Notes under the pieces: generated by a model
Seen by the model: the letters and a program-made list of their open reading frames with translations, nothing else
Told to the model about the DNA's origin: nothing
The model's database searches: none
NCBI RefSeq assembly: GCF_029784135.1
Contig: NC_073746.1
Coordinates: 32,146,387 to 32,210,386, forward strand
Direction: 5' to 3'
Source of the DNA: Toxorhynchites rutilus septentrionalis
Taxonomy: Eukaryota; Arthropoda; Insecta; Diptera; Culicidae
Length of the DNA stretch: 64,000 bases
Made by a program: the position numbers and the translations under genes
Part shown: positions 1 through 14,200 of the stretch, piece by piece
Numbering within the stretch: the first letter of the stretch is position 1
Layout of the letters: every line of letters starts with the position of its first letter

Positions 1-632
1 GGATTTTGAACTTCTGCTACGATTGCGATCAAACGCCCCTCTAATTTACTCCAAACTTTGAAAAATCGGCTAGAAAAAACGGCTGAACGTATCAATATGA
101 AACGTTCACAGAGATTTAGGGAATGCACTAGACCAAAAATTTGCCTGCAAACATTAGAACTTACTGCGATATTTGCACAACTACAGTAAATTTTGTAAAG
201 CACTATGAAAATCCTGTTTTTAGCACTTTTTTTTGTTAAATCGATGTAAAAAATTTCAATAATTTTCTTTTTCGTCAATGTAACAAATTATCCTTGTGCA
301 GAATTTATTGGAGTTTTCAAAACTGCCTTTCGATTTGCGGTGCTTATTGAATTATTCATCATCAAAGACGAAGGGGTGATTTTTCATTCAAACTGAAATA
401 TCTCTGTGTGGGATGGTCCTACAGGAACATTCTTGAAACAAAAAAAAAAAATCTGATTGATCAGGTTCATTGGATTTGCTGTTGAGTTGGTTGGCAAAAA
501 TTGTGTTAGTCCAGAATTTTCTTGAAAAAATAAAGAAAAATCGATTTTTCATTTCTTCCCGATATTGTTGCCCACTACATCTACACAAACCAAGGTAAAA
601 ATATGTACGAAAAATATTCTAATTCCTGTATG

Positions 633-758
633 TTGTAGCTTCAAAATGATGTGTCTTCCATCGATATGCGTTGATTTTTCACTAAGATACAGCATGTCAA
701 ATATCACTTAAAATTTCCGACTTCGCACTCTGTTCCTCTAATTTTTTTGTCGAGTGTA
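633..758 (+). repeat. Interspersed repeat, copy 1 (pair at 24049-24176)
   Basis: Shares about 125 bp with 24049-24176, including TCGATATGCGTTGATTTTTC and CTCTGTTCCTCTA. The rest of 1-1500 is A+T-rich with no recognised gene. Confidence 0.6.
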
Positions 759-1539
759 TATAAAAAAAGTTTTTTTCGCTGCACTAGAAATATTGTTTTG
801 AGTTTTGCATAACCAAAAGTGCAATAATTTACAAAACAGTGGTTTTGGAGCTATATTGCCACCAATTTTTTCAGCTGTTTCAATAGATAAGTTGTCTGCA
901 GTTGAAGTCGAATCGTTGCTTTGGTTCCACGGCCTTAAAAGGGTTTAGAGAGTATTAAAGTGTATAAGCAGGAATTTCGAGCTCCGAAATAATAGAACAA
1001 TAATAAACTTCATATTCGAGTGCTGTCGAAAAACTTGAGAGGCATTCGAATAAAATTTGTTGTTATAAAAATTCCCATAATTGTCGCATGACAAAAACAC
1101 TTTATTAAATTGTATGAATGTAAAAAACTTTTGTATATCTTATTCCGTGATGTTCAACTTCGAGGAAATGGAATTAGGAACGTTACACTGTACATGCAAC
1201 CATCTTTATGGCCACGACTTTTTTGTCCAATGCCAATAAAACAATTAAAAAATTTCCCCTTAGTTTAATTTGACGTTTAACATGTCAGTCCAGTTAGCAA
1301 GAGGTATTCGATAACTGTGTTTCTCTACCAACTCAGTTAGCGAACCAGTACGGTACATTCAAGGCATGTTATTTGACATAAGAAATATCAACTAAGTATT
1401 ACTAATAAATATGACCCAAATAATACTTGCATTGAGACGGCGAAAGTTCCACTGGGAATGATCATTCAAGTTCATTCACACAAATGACACAAAAAAATCA
1501 TTATTACGCAATTCCAAATGAAATCAAATAAAAAATAAA

Positions 1540-3010
1540 AGTTTTTAAAATGCAGATTTTAAAAACTTGTATTTTTGATTCGAATGAAAGTTTGTATTCC
1601 GATTTTTAGGAAATATGAATTTTCCGCAGCATTTGGGAATTTTTTGACTCAAGTGTAACTTTTGAAAAAGGCGTATCGATTTTAGTAAAAAGAAATCTTT
1701 GATAATTTATATCTCAAAAACTATGAGTTGTACGGAAATAGTTTCTTAAAAAGATTTGTATTGATGTTAAAATGTGAAAAAATATACACTGAGAAAAAAA
1801 TAGTACTCTTTTTTACAAAAACACTTTCATTAACAATATCTAAAATTTTTCATTGACAATATAAATAAATTTTTCATATAAAATAAAAGTCATGTAGAAA
1901 ATTTTAAAAATGGGTACAGGATGGTAAAACTATTTTTGACGAGCTTTGTGGAACATCGAATTTTTATGAATTTTCGAAACTTCGAATTTTTGTATGTTGA
2001 CAATCATTTCTAGCCACAAATTATGAATCCTGATGTGACTTGGAATAAAAAAGCTCTTCATCAATCTCCTTCTAAATGCAGCCATTCTCGAGATAGTTGA
2101 AAAAAACATTTCTAATTTATAGTCTTTTTCAATTTAATTTTTTTTTATTTTTATGTGTTTTTTTTAATTTTTTCATTTTTTATATGACATGTAGAAAATT
2201 TAAAAAATTAGTCCAAGATAGTAAAACTATTTTTGACGAACTTGTGGAACATCGAATTTTTGTATGTTAACAATCATTTTTAGCCACAAATTATGAATCC
2301 TGATCCTGAATCCTGAAAACTTGAAGGCTTTTCATCAATCTTCTCCAAAATGCAGCCATTATCAAGGGATTTAGAAAAATATTTCTAATTTATTGTCTTT
2401 TTATAGTAAATAGGCTCTTTTAATATGTTTCTCGTATTATACCGTCATGTTCATGAAATTTTATGAATTTGCTTATAATTTTCAACAAATTTTCAAGATA
2501 CATCATTATGGTAAAACTATATGTTTAGGAGCTACGTTGAAAAACATTTTCGCTACGTTTTGTACTAACCCACATGTCTTCAAATGTTTTTCAACGTAAC
2601 TCAAAAACATACATCTTTACCATAATGATGTATTTGGAAAAGTTGTTGAAAATTATAAGCGAATTCATAAAATTTCATGAACATTGCGGTATAAAACGAC
2701 AAACATATTGAAAGAGCATATTTACTATAAAAAAGACAATTATTTAGAAATATACTAATACTATTTTTTTTCTCATTGTATATTTTTTCATATTTAGACA
2801 TCAATATTCTATTACCCCTTTCAATACACTATTTCGGTAGGACTCATAGTTTTTGGGATAAAAATTATCAAAGATTTCTCGTACTAAAATCTATACGCCC
2901 TTTTCAAAAATTACCAAAATTCCCAAATGCTGTGGAAACCTCATATTTCCTCCAACCCAAACGGAATACTTTCATTCGAATCAAAAATACTCATGTTTTG
3001 TCATTTGTCG
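1540..3010. mobile_element. Large foldback (palindromic) element
   Basis: Two long arms are inverted with respect to each other around a centre near 2560. The left arm, from about 1568 (GTATTTTTGATTCGAATGAA), reappears as the reverse complement up to about 2990. The inner arms 2435-2540 and 2590-2695 are nearly identical. The left arm also contains a direct duplication (about 1865-2110 and 2185-2400, landmark CAATCATTTYTAGCCACAAA). No transposase frame is visible. A related fragment occurs at 62270-63012. Confidence 0.7.
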
Positions 3011-3394
3011 ATTTCGTCGTTTGGAATTGTTCTATTGTGTTAAATCGGTTCGTTTCTGAGATTTTTTCATGACGTTTTGGATATGCCGAATTCGGACAAC
3101 ACTTTGGGCTGGAGCCATTTATTCACAAACAGTGGGAAATTTTCGCACCTAATACGAAATTAGACTACAGAAAGGTACTTTTTACCCAAAAAGCACAATG
3201 TCACTTACATTGTCCATCGCTGTTGTTTGGAGGAAGCTTCCAGAACACATACATTGTGATTGTGAATATGTATCATTTTCTCAAATTTCAAGCCAGGAAA
3301 TCATAAAATTGTACCCACGATAAGGAAAGTTGTGATATTCATTCACGAAAAAACCGAGGCAAAAATAAAAAGAAGGCGGTTTTAAATTTATCTG

Positions 3395-4961
3395 CTGAAT
3401 ATCACATGAGTGTATTTTATTACGCTCTCTTTTCTCTGTATCTTCGTTATAATATAATAGGTTCTGTTTTTTCTCTCTCTCTCTGTTTTTTGAATAATCT
3501 GCTAGTTTGTTACAATCTTAATTAGCGATAATGATAATAATAATAGCAATCTTAAAGTATAGTTGAAGAACAAACTTTCCTTTCGCTTTCGAAAGGGGTA
3601 CCGAATAGATTAAATGATAACTTTATGCATAAGGTTGCTCATTTTGATCTCCAAGCCAACACACGAAATGGGTTGTGCACCGGGTGCATGAATGACCGAA
3701 CCGAGAATGTTCTCCGCGCGCGCGCTCTAATCAGCAAAGTTTCATCAAACCTGACTCGGGGAAGAACACAATTGGAAGCGTTCCAAAAATGGTCGATGGA
3801 TCCAAGCATAATTAAACATAATTTAGATTAGATTGAAATACGGCTACAAACGGTTACTACACTGGTTCACATCAGTCCATCCAGCTTTTGTTAAGTTTTT
3901 TCCAACTTTCAACGATTCTTTCCCTTCCGCGAAAACTAGTTCTGGATTGAGCTAACAGGTTGTGTTTCTAACTTATTTATCTTCCACCGCAAGGGGAACA
4001 CCTTCGTGTTCTACGTTCCTCGTTGCTGCGCCCCTTCCAGTGCTGCTGTTAATCTCAATTAATTTTTAGTAGCCAATTTTTTACACTGAATCCGTCCTAA
4101 CCTAGTCTATTTACATACGACTCAACAGTCTGCCTCAATTCAACTACATGTGCAGTGTGAATTTTTACTTGACGCTGGAAGGAAATAATTTACACGCTTC
4201 CTACCTCTATGTGTTAAGCTTATGAAACGTCAAAAAGTGTAACCTAACCGCGCCCACCTGTTTTCTTAGCGCTTGTTCGCTTTCTAAACTATGCGCAATG
4301 TTTTTCGTTTTTACAGGGATGGATAAGTATCGATAATGCATATATTTAATTAGTTCATTGCTATTCGGTTTCGGTTGATCGCCATCGAGCTTAGGTTCGG
4401 AGTTTTTGGGAGTTCCGGGACTGATCGGTTTATATTGCACACACAAATTCGCCTCTGTGTTTCAGTTTGCGGCCCCGTTTGAATAAATATTTCTGCATCC
4501 TGTCTGATGCGTGACGGATAGGAAAGGCGCATGAGATGTATTTTTCGATTCCAGTATTTACATTAACCCCGTCGCGAATCTACCTTCTGTAGATCTGGGT
4601 TTTGTTTGTATTGCGTCCGGGAAGATTCACTTGCATTAAATCAATTCACATGTAATTGTACTTGAGTTTGTCGGCTGTCTGTGATTCGCATTTCAGCATT
4701 TCTGCCACCCCTAACGCGCGACATGGTTTCCAAGGTTTCGTCCAACCTTTGAGAGACAGCTCCCAATTTGCAACGCCCGGCGAGATTGTCTCACTCGAAA
4801 ATGATGTAGAAATCCACACCGATATCTCGACCACTCGTCCGCTAACCGATGATGCCTCTACCCAAGCAGAGTGCCGAGGAGGTTAGGCATTATGCGGAGG
4901 TGCAACCCCATTTTGGCCACGGATCCAGCCGTGGGTGGGATGGGTGGCTGGCGTTTGCCTC
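3395..4961 (-). other. en: Probable engrailed 3' UTR region
   Basis: The sequence downstream of the engrailed stop is unique and has no recognisable transposon. Minus-strand AATAAA lies at 3416-3421, and the variant ATTAAA at 4345-4350 gives an alternative, shorter UTR. Upstream on the plus map, 3011-3395 marks the transition to repeat DNA. The real cleavage site cannot be read from sequence alone. Confidence 0.5.
3416..3421 (-). terminator. Candidate engrailed poly(A) signal AATAAA
   Basis: Plus-strand TTTATT reads AATAAA on the coding strand, about 1.54 kb after the stop codon. It is the only canonical hexamer I see in the unique DNA between the stop and the repeat block. Confidence 0.35.
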
Positions 4962-5210
4962 TTACGGAATCTGTCCGTTCATACGCATCTCGAGCTCCTC
5001 CTCCTCCTTGGTCAGCGGAACGGTGGAGTGGTTGTACAGTCCCTGGGCCATCAGTTGCAGAGCGAGGGGGTTTTTCTCCGACGAGCACTTCTTGATTTTG
5101 GCCCGCTTGTTCTGGAACCAAATTTTGATCTGCGACTCGTTGAGATTAAGCTCGGCGCTGAGCGCCTGCCGACGCTTCTCGGTTAGGTAGCGATTCTCGT
5201 TGAATTCGTT
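4962..5210 (-). other. en: engrailed coding exon 3 with stop
   Basis: 249-nt terminal coding exon starting after the acceptor CCACAG. It encodes homeodomain residues 18-60, including recognition helix [16 protein letters not shown], then the conserved EH5 tail ([20 protein letters not shown] and [14 protein letters not shown]) and TAA. Confidence 0.97.
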
Positions 5211-8200
5211 CTGTGGAAAGAAACAGGGGACAAAAATGGGATATAGGGGTTAGTTTTCGGTCAAAACGGATTTAGTAATTTTTTTTTTTCATCGGAGGTT
5301 CGAATGGGACGCTTACCTTCAGTCTCTGCAGTTGCGCCGTGGTAAATGCCGTCCGGGGACGTTTCTCCTCGCTTTCGGCCTTCTCTTTCGGGGGCTTTGT
5401 CCGGCGGTAGCGGGGACCTGCAGGAAGGAATGGACGAAGAGAAGGTAAACGTTAATAAACATGTCATTTGCCAAAAATTTGGTTGCGTAAAAGTTGTGAG
5501 TTGTGAGGAACGAAGAAAAAAAAACTGGTTGTGGCGCTGGGGGTGAGTATAAACGATAATTAATGCCTGTTATCTAATTTAATTAAACCGCGCGTTTGAG
5601 ATAGCGCACGGTCGTTTGAAAACGTGAAATTTACGAGTTTGACGATTGGGAGGGGACGAAACGCACAAATCAGTGCACTACCGGCACTGGGTTGTTATTC
5701 ACACAAACATGAACTACTCGGATTTAAAATTTTTCCTATGCTTAGTCGCTAGGGTATTTTCAGACCACAATTTGAACACAGAACACCCAACCCTATGGGT
5801 TGATTTTGCGCTTCTTAATAGTTCTTTCTCAAGATAATTAGCTACGAAAATTTGGGGGCAACATTCGACAAGCACAACGAATAGACAACTGTGGGTCGCC
5901 ATAATCTTAATCCATTCCGTATGATAATTGGGAGCGAATTGTCAAGAGCTTCGCCCGGGTAGCTTATTTAAATTAATACAAATAATTATTCTAATTGATA
6001 GTCAGAAGGAAATAATAATTGGTACCACCCCCGTTCGGCCACAATGTATATTTCTTTATTTTAATTAATATATTAGTTCGATAATTAATTCGCCCCTCCC
6101 CATTTCTGTCCCTGGGGTTTGTAGACACAGCTATCGGCTTGGCACGGTATAACTTTTTATTTTATTGGCTTTTGTTGGTGCCGCTGCTGCTACGGCTGCT
6201 GCTACGGCTGCTGCTACTGTTGCTAGCAAACCAAGCCAACCTAGGCGATATTAATATTTATAAGTGTTACACTTCGGCTCACAACAAGCCGAGTGCGATT
6301 ATTTGCCATTTTAATAGACATCGAGAGAGCGAGATGAGCGCTGCAGGCGTTCGAGCCGTGAACTGTCAAAAGTTTGGAATTTTTCGCTGATAAACGATAT
6401 CTTTGACTATTCAACAACAGCTGTGGGATACTGACAGGGTATCAATAGTGCTGCTGATTAGGTGAAAGTCAATTTTGGGGAAGGAACTAACAGTTTCCAC
6501 TGAATATTGACTGTTTTCGATGTGAGTATCGATTTTATGGTAGTGGCAGTGACCAGTGAGATTCCCCATGTCAGTAAACATTTCCTGACATATGGTACTG
6601 AACTGAAGTTTGGCATGAATATCCCAGTTATTCTCAGCATATAATCACTATTTTTAAACATTACCTGAAAATGTTATATTCGCAAGCCACACCGTCTGCT
6701 TAGGGGTTTAAAATTTGAAAAAATACTAAAATCTAAAAAATATCTATCAGTTGAAATACTCTTAACTCAAATAATTATTACGCAGCAGTATTTGCCGATT
6801 TGATAACAACTACACACCACTTCAATGCAGTGCTTATTGATGTAGGATCGTTCGTTGTAAGCTGGGTCTCACGAAGTCAATCACGTTCATGTTTCAAAGT
6901 ATTTACGTCCGAAACAGAGTTTTACCAAAGAAAATGGTCAGTGCTCAGTGAAAGACGAATATTATTTTTTGAAAAATATAGCTTTCAACCCGTTTAACTC
7001 TTTTATTTTATCTTAATCTTTTATTAACAAGTCAAAGGTACCTGAGTAAACTTTCTAGCAAACGGACTATTTTTAGGCGAAAATTTTGAAAAATCTTGAA
7101 CACTTCAAAGTTTTATGGTAATCGGTCCTTGGGTTCCGGAGAAATGACGGAAACAAGTTCAGTAGCCATATATTCCACACGAAACCTGTCATTTGTGATA
7201 AATTCAAGCCAATATAACCTGATTGACGTAACCCGGGTATGTTCCGGATTAGGATTAGGCATCATGCGACATATCGAACTGCATGGATTGTCAATACTAG
7301 CGAACTTGAATTATCATTTCTATAATCTTAGGAAAAGAAATTTTACACATTTTCGTGCTTATTACACTAGAAAATAATGAAAAAATTTCACCCAATTTCA
7401 CCCCAAAGGTATGTTTTGAAATTTTCCGCTTAAAATTTTCCGAAATAACGTTTAAGGATTTTTTTTTAATAACATATTCTATAACGTTTTGTGATCTTGG
7501 TACCAACACTGGTTTGAAAAATAATTGAGTAAAATTTAAACAAAATATTTCGGAAATATTTACATTTTCCACACCGTTTTTAAACTTACTTTTCTAGAAA
7601 GTTTACTAAAACACTGCTCATTCGCTGTGAAAAGATCGAAAATGAGTCAAGCAATTCAGAAGTATATTTTTGAAATGAATTCATTTTTCAACTAAAAATG
7701 GGAAAGCACATGTTTCTAAAAACAAAATAACGAACAAGCAAGCGATCCTGAAATGTTAATATTCTATGTGAAAAAGTTTGAATTTGCCAAAAATAATATA
7801 AACTCTTCGGTCTCAACTCCTTCAAAAACCAAAAAAAGGTTAAAAAAAACACACTTATAAACTGTGCCCCAAATGTCTAACGATTTAACGATAATAGATA
7901 TAGTTTACATTTTGTTCTAAAAAGTTTTTGAAATACCATCCATTCGCTTGAAGAAGTTCGAAAAAGGCTCAAACGCTTCAAAAGTTTGTTTTAAGAATCA
8001 ATTTCGTCGAAATCAACTAAAAGTGAAAAAAATATTAAAAAAATTAGAAAAATAAGTGTTCCTGAAATGTTGATATTTTTGTGAGAAAGCCTGCTTTTTG
8101 CCAGGAATAGATAAACTCTTCGGTCTCAACTTCTGGAAAACCAAAAAAAAATTTGAATAAATGTTTCAACTGTCAATTTTTCAATTTCAATTTCAATGTT

Positions 8201-11200
8201 GATAACTTTGGAAAACATTGTTTTTACATAATGGTTGACATTTGGACACAGTTTACAACTTTTTCTAAATAGTTTATCGAAATGCCTTCCATTCACTGTA
8301 AAAATACATGGAAGAAGTCAAGCGGTTCAGAAGTTTTTTTTTTCATTTTTTTAGTATTTTCGTCACTTAAACGATGAGAAAGATATATCTGACGAAAACA
8401 AGAAGAAAGCGTTTCTGAAATATTGATATTCTATGTGAGAAAGTCTGAATTTTCCAAAAATAATATGATTTTTTCGGTCTCAACTACTAAAAAACACAAA
8501 AAAAATATTATAAATCCAAGTGTCTACGTTTAGGCGAAAATTTTGTTTTTTTTTTTCATAAAAAAGGCACTTTTTCAAGGTTTTTTCAAGGTCTTTCAAG
8601 TTGTTTGTGACCTTCATTCTGAGAATCAAAATGATGTTTGAAAAGAAATGTGATGTTTAAAGAAACGGCATTCAATTTTTCAAAGACCGATTCAGCAAGA
8701 ATCGATTCTTTGGTACCGATTAAATCAGTGAATCGATCCCTACGCCATTTAGAAAATCGATCCGTCAATATCGATCTTTTTCTAAAGGTCACCCAATCCT
8801 AATTTGATGGCTAGAATCCGTTGACCCGAATATCACAATCGATAAAGTTGGACTTTTTTACACGATAATGCGCTGAGTTACAAGCCACTGATCGTGTGTC
8901 AATTTTTGGGCTCAAATAGCGTTAGTGTCTTCAATTCGAAAAGAACATTTTTGACGACTTTAGGGCCATTCGAACAAACTCAGCCGAAGCGTTGACGGCC
9001 ATTCCTTTAAACGAGCTAGAGCACGCATTTTAATCTTTATTTAATCGACGTGAAAAGGGTATTGATGTTGGACGAAACTATTTTGGACAACAAATCTTAA
9101 AAAAAACTCGTTGAACAGTTCATTTTCACACGATTTTTCCTACCACATCCGAAACATAATTGACACACTGTGTAGTTCTACTTCTGTGAAAACGGTCCAA
9201 TTGGATGTGAGTTGTTACACCGAGTACAAATTTTCCATCTTATAAGCGTAATGAATTTGTTTAGCAATGGGCAGTGCTAAACAAATTCATTACGTCGTAA
9301 ATGTTCACAAATTGTCGCCTATACACAGTCAACATGCAAGCACTACTTTAAATTTTCATTATGTGTCCACCATAAATGAAATACCTCGAAGGTAACCCAC
9401 ACAAACCCGTGAATGGTTGTCAGCCACTGTTTGTCGATACTGAATTTCTAATGAGAGTTTATGGAAGCGAAAAAAGACGTCGCTGTTATTGGCACAACAA
9501 ACACACAAACAATTAGGTATGGTTGCAATTACCATGTCTAGCAGAGCCTGCAATTAGCGGGGACATCCATTCGTCGAGTACTAGGTGGGAAGGTGACAGC
9601 TGCAGCTACAGATCGATGAAGATTCTTCTACACAACACACGCACACCTCGGTACCAGGAAAACGTCTCAATCACAATCGGGTGATAATCGCAAATCTGGC
9701 ACATCGATCTGGCGAAAATGCGTATGTGTGCGGCGCACTCGCGGACCGATTGCGGATAGCCCAGCATACCACGGGCCGGGCCGGACCGCCATACATGTAC
9801 GTTGATAACCTCAATCACTCGCACTCGCGCTCTCTAAATTTGGACCGACCTGGCATAATTGTTGCGGCCCGATCCGTAAGGCACGGGACGTGCTGGAATC
9901 CAGCAATTTGTTGCGGCCAGTTGTTGTACCTTGCGATCGCCGGAGGGTAGAAATGCGCACGCCAACCAAACTGTCAAAGGCTTTGAGGCCATAAACTTGC
10001 TGGTGCGCACTACACACACTAGCACACACCAACCGGGAGCGATTAGCCGTGCGCACCAAAGTTGGTGATTTATAATTTGTTAAGTAACATGACTGACTGC
10101 TGCAGCAGCAGCCCGAATTCGGCTGGTAAGTGGGTAACGAACTTTGATTAATGGAAATGGATGGGTCCCGCGAGTGGGAAAGGGTGCCATCTTTTCTCAA
10201 TTAGCTGAACTGATTTGCTTCTGTTGCCGTTCATAATTTATGCCCTAATTTCGGGTAAATCGAACCATCGATGCATCGATGCGGGCATCAAAAAGTGGTG
10301 GTTGATTATGATTTATGTATTTCAAACGAAAGTATGCCAAATGTAGAACCGTCAAAAGTCACGTTTGACAGCTTGCGTTTGTTTACGCAGCGCTAGCTGC
10401 GGAATGCAATAATTAATTCGGCAACCGTCTCAAGTTGCGTGAAACCGCAGAAGAACGAATACACGAGAGCAATCTTGGATCTTGGAGTTTGTTTGTTTAT
10501 TTTCTTGCTTCCACTTTGAACCTTAACCGAAAACAAAACACGGTGCGCCATGGAGGGAAAAATCGCTCTCCGGCTAGTTCTTAACGCGTGTCAGATCAAA
10601 GAGTGGCACTCCGAGGAGAAGTTGTCGTCTGGTACCCGCGCAGCGGGACGGCGTTCGGTCGTAAAACGGCAGAAACACATGTCAACTTTAAGCAGTGCGG
10701 CATTCGCCCCAGCTCCCAAAATTAATATATTCGATGATATGTTGGAACAAGATAAATACACTTCTGGAATTGGGATTTTATGGCGGTGATGATCGATTTA
10801 TGCCTCCCGACGAGAGTTTACCAATTATCGCCTAATGTCTAGGAACGCGGGAAGCGCGGACTTGTTAGTGAACCGGCGGAGCATGTCGGACAAATTATCC
10901 CCGGGACAGCATTGTCTCACTGCCGGCAGGGTGAAGATTTCGAATGGTAACTCTTGGGAGATCATAAAACCACTCCATTGACCACGCGGGTCGTTCTTGG
11001 GTTGGGACCGGGAAGGGGGGAAACTTAATGTAGTGTAACGATGCGCACCGCTTCGGGAACGAGTTAATAAATTTTAATTATTTCGTAATAAAAGTACATT
11101 TGGACGAAAATAGTGCGCCATTTATGGGAAACGATTGAAATATCAGCCAAGTTTATGTACCAAGCTCGGCTAGGTTAACCCTTTCTCATTCGCTTCTTTC

Positions 11201-14200
11201 GCTGCTAGGTAGGATTCGTGCGGGCGGGAGCTTATCTAGATCAGTCAGTCTGGTGCTAGGGGGCGGGTGGAGGTAGCGCTGCGCGCGCACACGGAGCGAA
11301 CAATTTATGTTCGACTAAATTATCGATACTATATTAATTAACTTCAGCTCCAATAAGCTCCGGGTGCCCACTCCGGGAGAAGGGGCAAAGCAACAACAAC
11401 AACAACAACAACAACATAGAGAACGAAACAGAAATAGAGCAATTCCCGGGACTTTGAGGCACCGAATGGGCCTTATCTGCTGACTGGCAGTCAATTTCGC
11501 AGCCTCCAGACTGGGGGCAACGACGGTTTGTGTGTCCCGGGTAGGGGGGGGGGTTGAACTTTGAGATGAATTTATTTATTTCTTCAATTAATCGGCTATC
11601 GGTTTTCTGCCGCTCGCTTCGCGCGGAAAAAGTAGAAATTTCCACCGAGTCGAGTTGGCGTCGTGGATGCGAAGGCTCCCATAGAAATGATTACGATCAT
11701 CATTATCCTTCCATTTTTTCGCCCAAGCGCGCCCAAGTGGGGTGAGCGCCGAGAAGTTTAATGTTTTCTACTCATTTATTAGCCCCGCTTCGAAGCAATG
11801 ACGGTCGAGCTAAGTCAAGATAGTGTAATTTGGTTTTGGATTTTATAAATCATTAAACGCACTAATTGCGGGCGATAGTTATTGCCCCACCATGTATTTA
11901 TGGAGTTTTTCCACAGGTTATGTAGGTAGAATTTTCTTTATTTGTGGGTTCATATTTTTATGACAACCAGCTAGAATACTGTGAATCATGTGAAGCATTT
12001 TATAACCAATCAAGATTGGTAAAAATAATCGCCCTCTCAGTAATGTTTATCCAATTCTTAAGGTTGAAGTAGACTGCCTCACCGGAGGTCAGTTAAAATT
12101 TTGGGTGAATTTTGGTACATTTTGTTCGTTATTCCTCAATTCCTCACATCGAAGGGACCATCTACAAGATTTTACGTATGAATGATGTAAATTTAAACAA
12201 ATGGCCGTGTTTTTCTACTGCACTTTGAGTGCCGTTTTTTCATGAGCTCTATTGCAGTTGATTACGGATATGTTGTGGTAGAGTGGAATGTACTGAAGCA
12301 ATTTTCACATCATGAACCGTTGTTTTTATTTTTTCATACACCATACAGAATCGAGTAAGTGTACGCTCCTTCAGATTAGCATGCTCGAAAGCAGTTGTAA
12401 ATTTTTGAAGCATTGAATGAAAATTATTTTCAAATGTTGTTTTCATGCTCAGGACACAAAGTCCTAGCTCCTAGCTACGTAATCACAACTAAAAGAGCTT
12501 CTAAATATTTTCACCAGAACCTTTCTTCCACTAAAGGATCCCGAAAAATGCGAAAAAAAATAATTGCTAGATACTATTTTGGCTCACGATTTTTTAGACA
12601 CTTGTAGAAAACTTGTTACATTTTTACCTTGAATATTCATTTGATTTTCTTCCTGAAAATGTTTCTTTTTAAACAGCGAAAAATGATATTTCTAGCGTTG
12701 CTAATTTATACATTTCAACCTTATTAGCTTCGCAGGACGCTAAATTTTCGTTTAATGCTTCATGTAAACTCAACTTCGATGTCCCGAATTAGCAACGATA
12801 ACAAACAATGTCGAACATGGACAAAAATTGACTGAAATCAATGTCCTTTCAGCATAGGTAATGAGGATGACAGAGTGTACGAACGACATAGCAGGCGCTG
12901 CCATAAATACTTTTCACATTGGGAATATTTTAACGATACCAAGTTGATATTTTTAAGACTCTCAGTGTGGTTGTGTATTGTGGAAAAAATAGCAGCATTT
13001 CACCGTAAATCCTACTGCTATCGAGGACTAAGAACACGGTTGCTCTCTGGATTTTATCATTACTTAAATAATGGAAATAGTTTGCAAACAAACGGTTGCA
13101 TGATTTAATGAGAATTTTGGGTTAAAAAATTTAATGAAACCGAATGAAAGCGAAATGATCGAGCTGAAAATTTTTAAAATTGTTCGGAAATTTGTGTTTG
13201 TTTTTTTTATGTTTTTCAGAATTTATCTTTGCTTATCAAATGTGCATGAAATTGCCTTTACCTCTCGTGACACCTTAAAAACGAAATCTGACTGAAAAAC
13301 GATGATGTCACTTGCACTCTTTCATTTTGAGCACCTCATATCCGTTTCTTCTTTTTTTTCAGTTACTAATCAGTGATACAATACAAATTTATTTCTTGAA
13401 AAATTACATTAATTAGAACATTGAATCTGTTCTCTTTTTACGCGGTTGATACTTGCCGTGTAAATCTTGAAATTCGCGTGAAAAAAAAATGCGTGAATTC
13501 AGAAATCCGCGTAAAACTATACAGGGAAACTTCGATATAACGTACCCTCGTTATAACGTACCCTCGATATAACGTCACTCGATATAACGTACATTTTGAC
13601 TCGATATAACGTACACCTTTTCAAATTGTTGAGGAAAATTTTTTTCAATATTTTTTTTCTGATAGAACAATGAATTGTCTGTATTGTCATGCTAAAATAA
13701 GTTTTGTACCTTCAATCAATCTCGATATACCACTGGTTTTGTGATTCCAGATTCTAAATGAATAAGGATTTAATCAACAGTACGAATGGAAACATCATGA
13801 GAAAGGCTGGCTTCGTCTTCTGATTGAATTTATTCATTAACTTAACTAAAACAGCAACACAATAATGTATTATAGACTACGTTTGTGACTACTTTATTAT
13901 GCTTCGATATAACGTACAATTCGTTACAACGTACAATTTTGAAAGAGAAATGTACGTTATATCGAACTTTACCTGTACTGCGTGAATTCCTAAAACCGCG
14001 AAGAAAATGAGTGAAAAAAACAGCATAAAAAGCGACTTCTAGTGTACTTGAAACCTTAAAAAGAAACAGAAGTACTTTTTGAAAAAGGGCCAACGTTTTT
14101 TTTTCAATTTAGTCAAAGAAAGAAATGTCAAAATTTTCGTTGAAAAATAGCAAGAAAAAAAAAAGAACATTGAGCTGAAGAAAATATATCTTAAAAATTG

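Noticed and set aside
9247..9294. microRNA precursor
   Set aside because: The stem is only 20 bp, perfectly paired and does not extend outward, unlike typical insect precursors; kept only as a hairpin.
9811..10200. 129-codon minus-strand frame in engrailed intron 1
   Set aside because: No recognisable domain, no splice partners, and the region reads as non-coding DNA; length is within chance for its composition.
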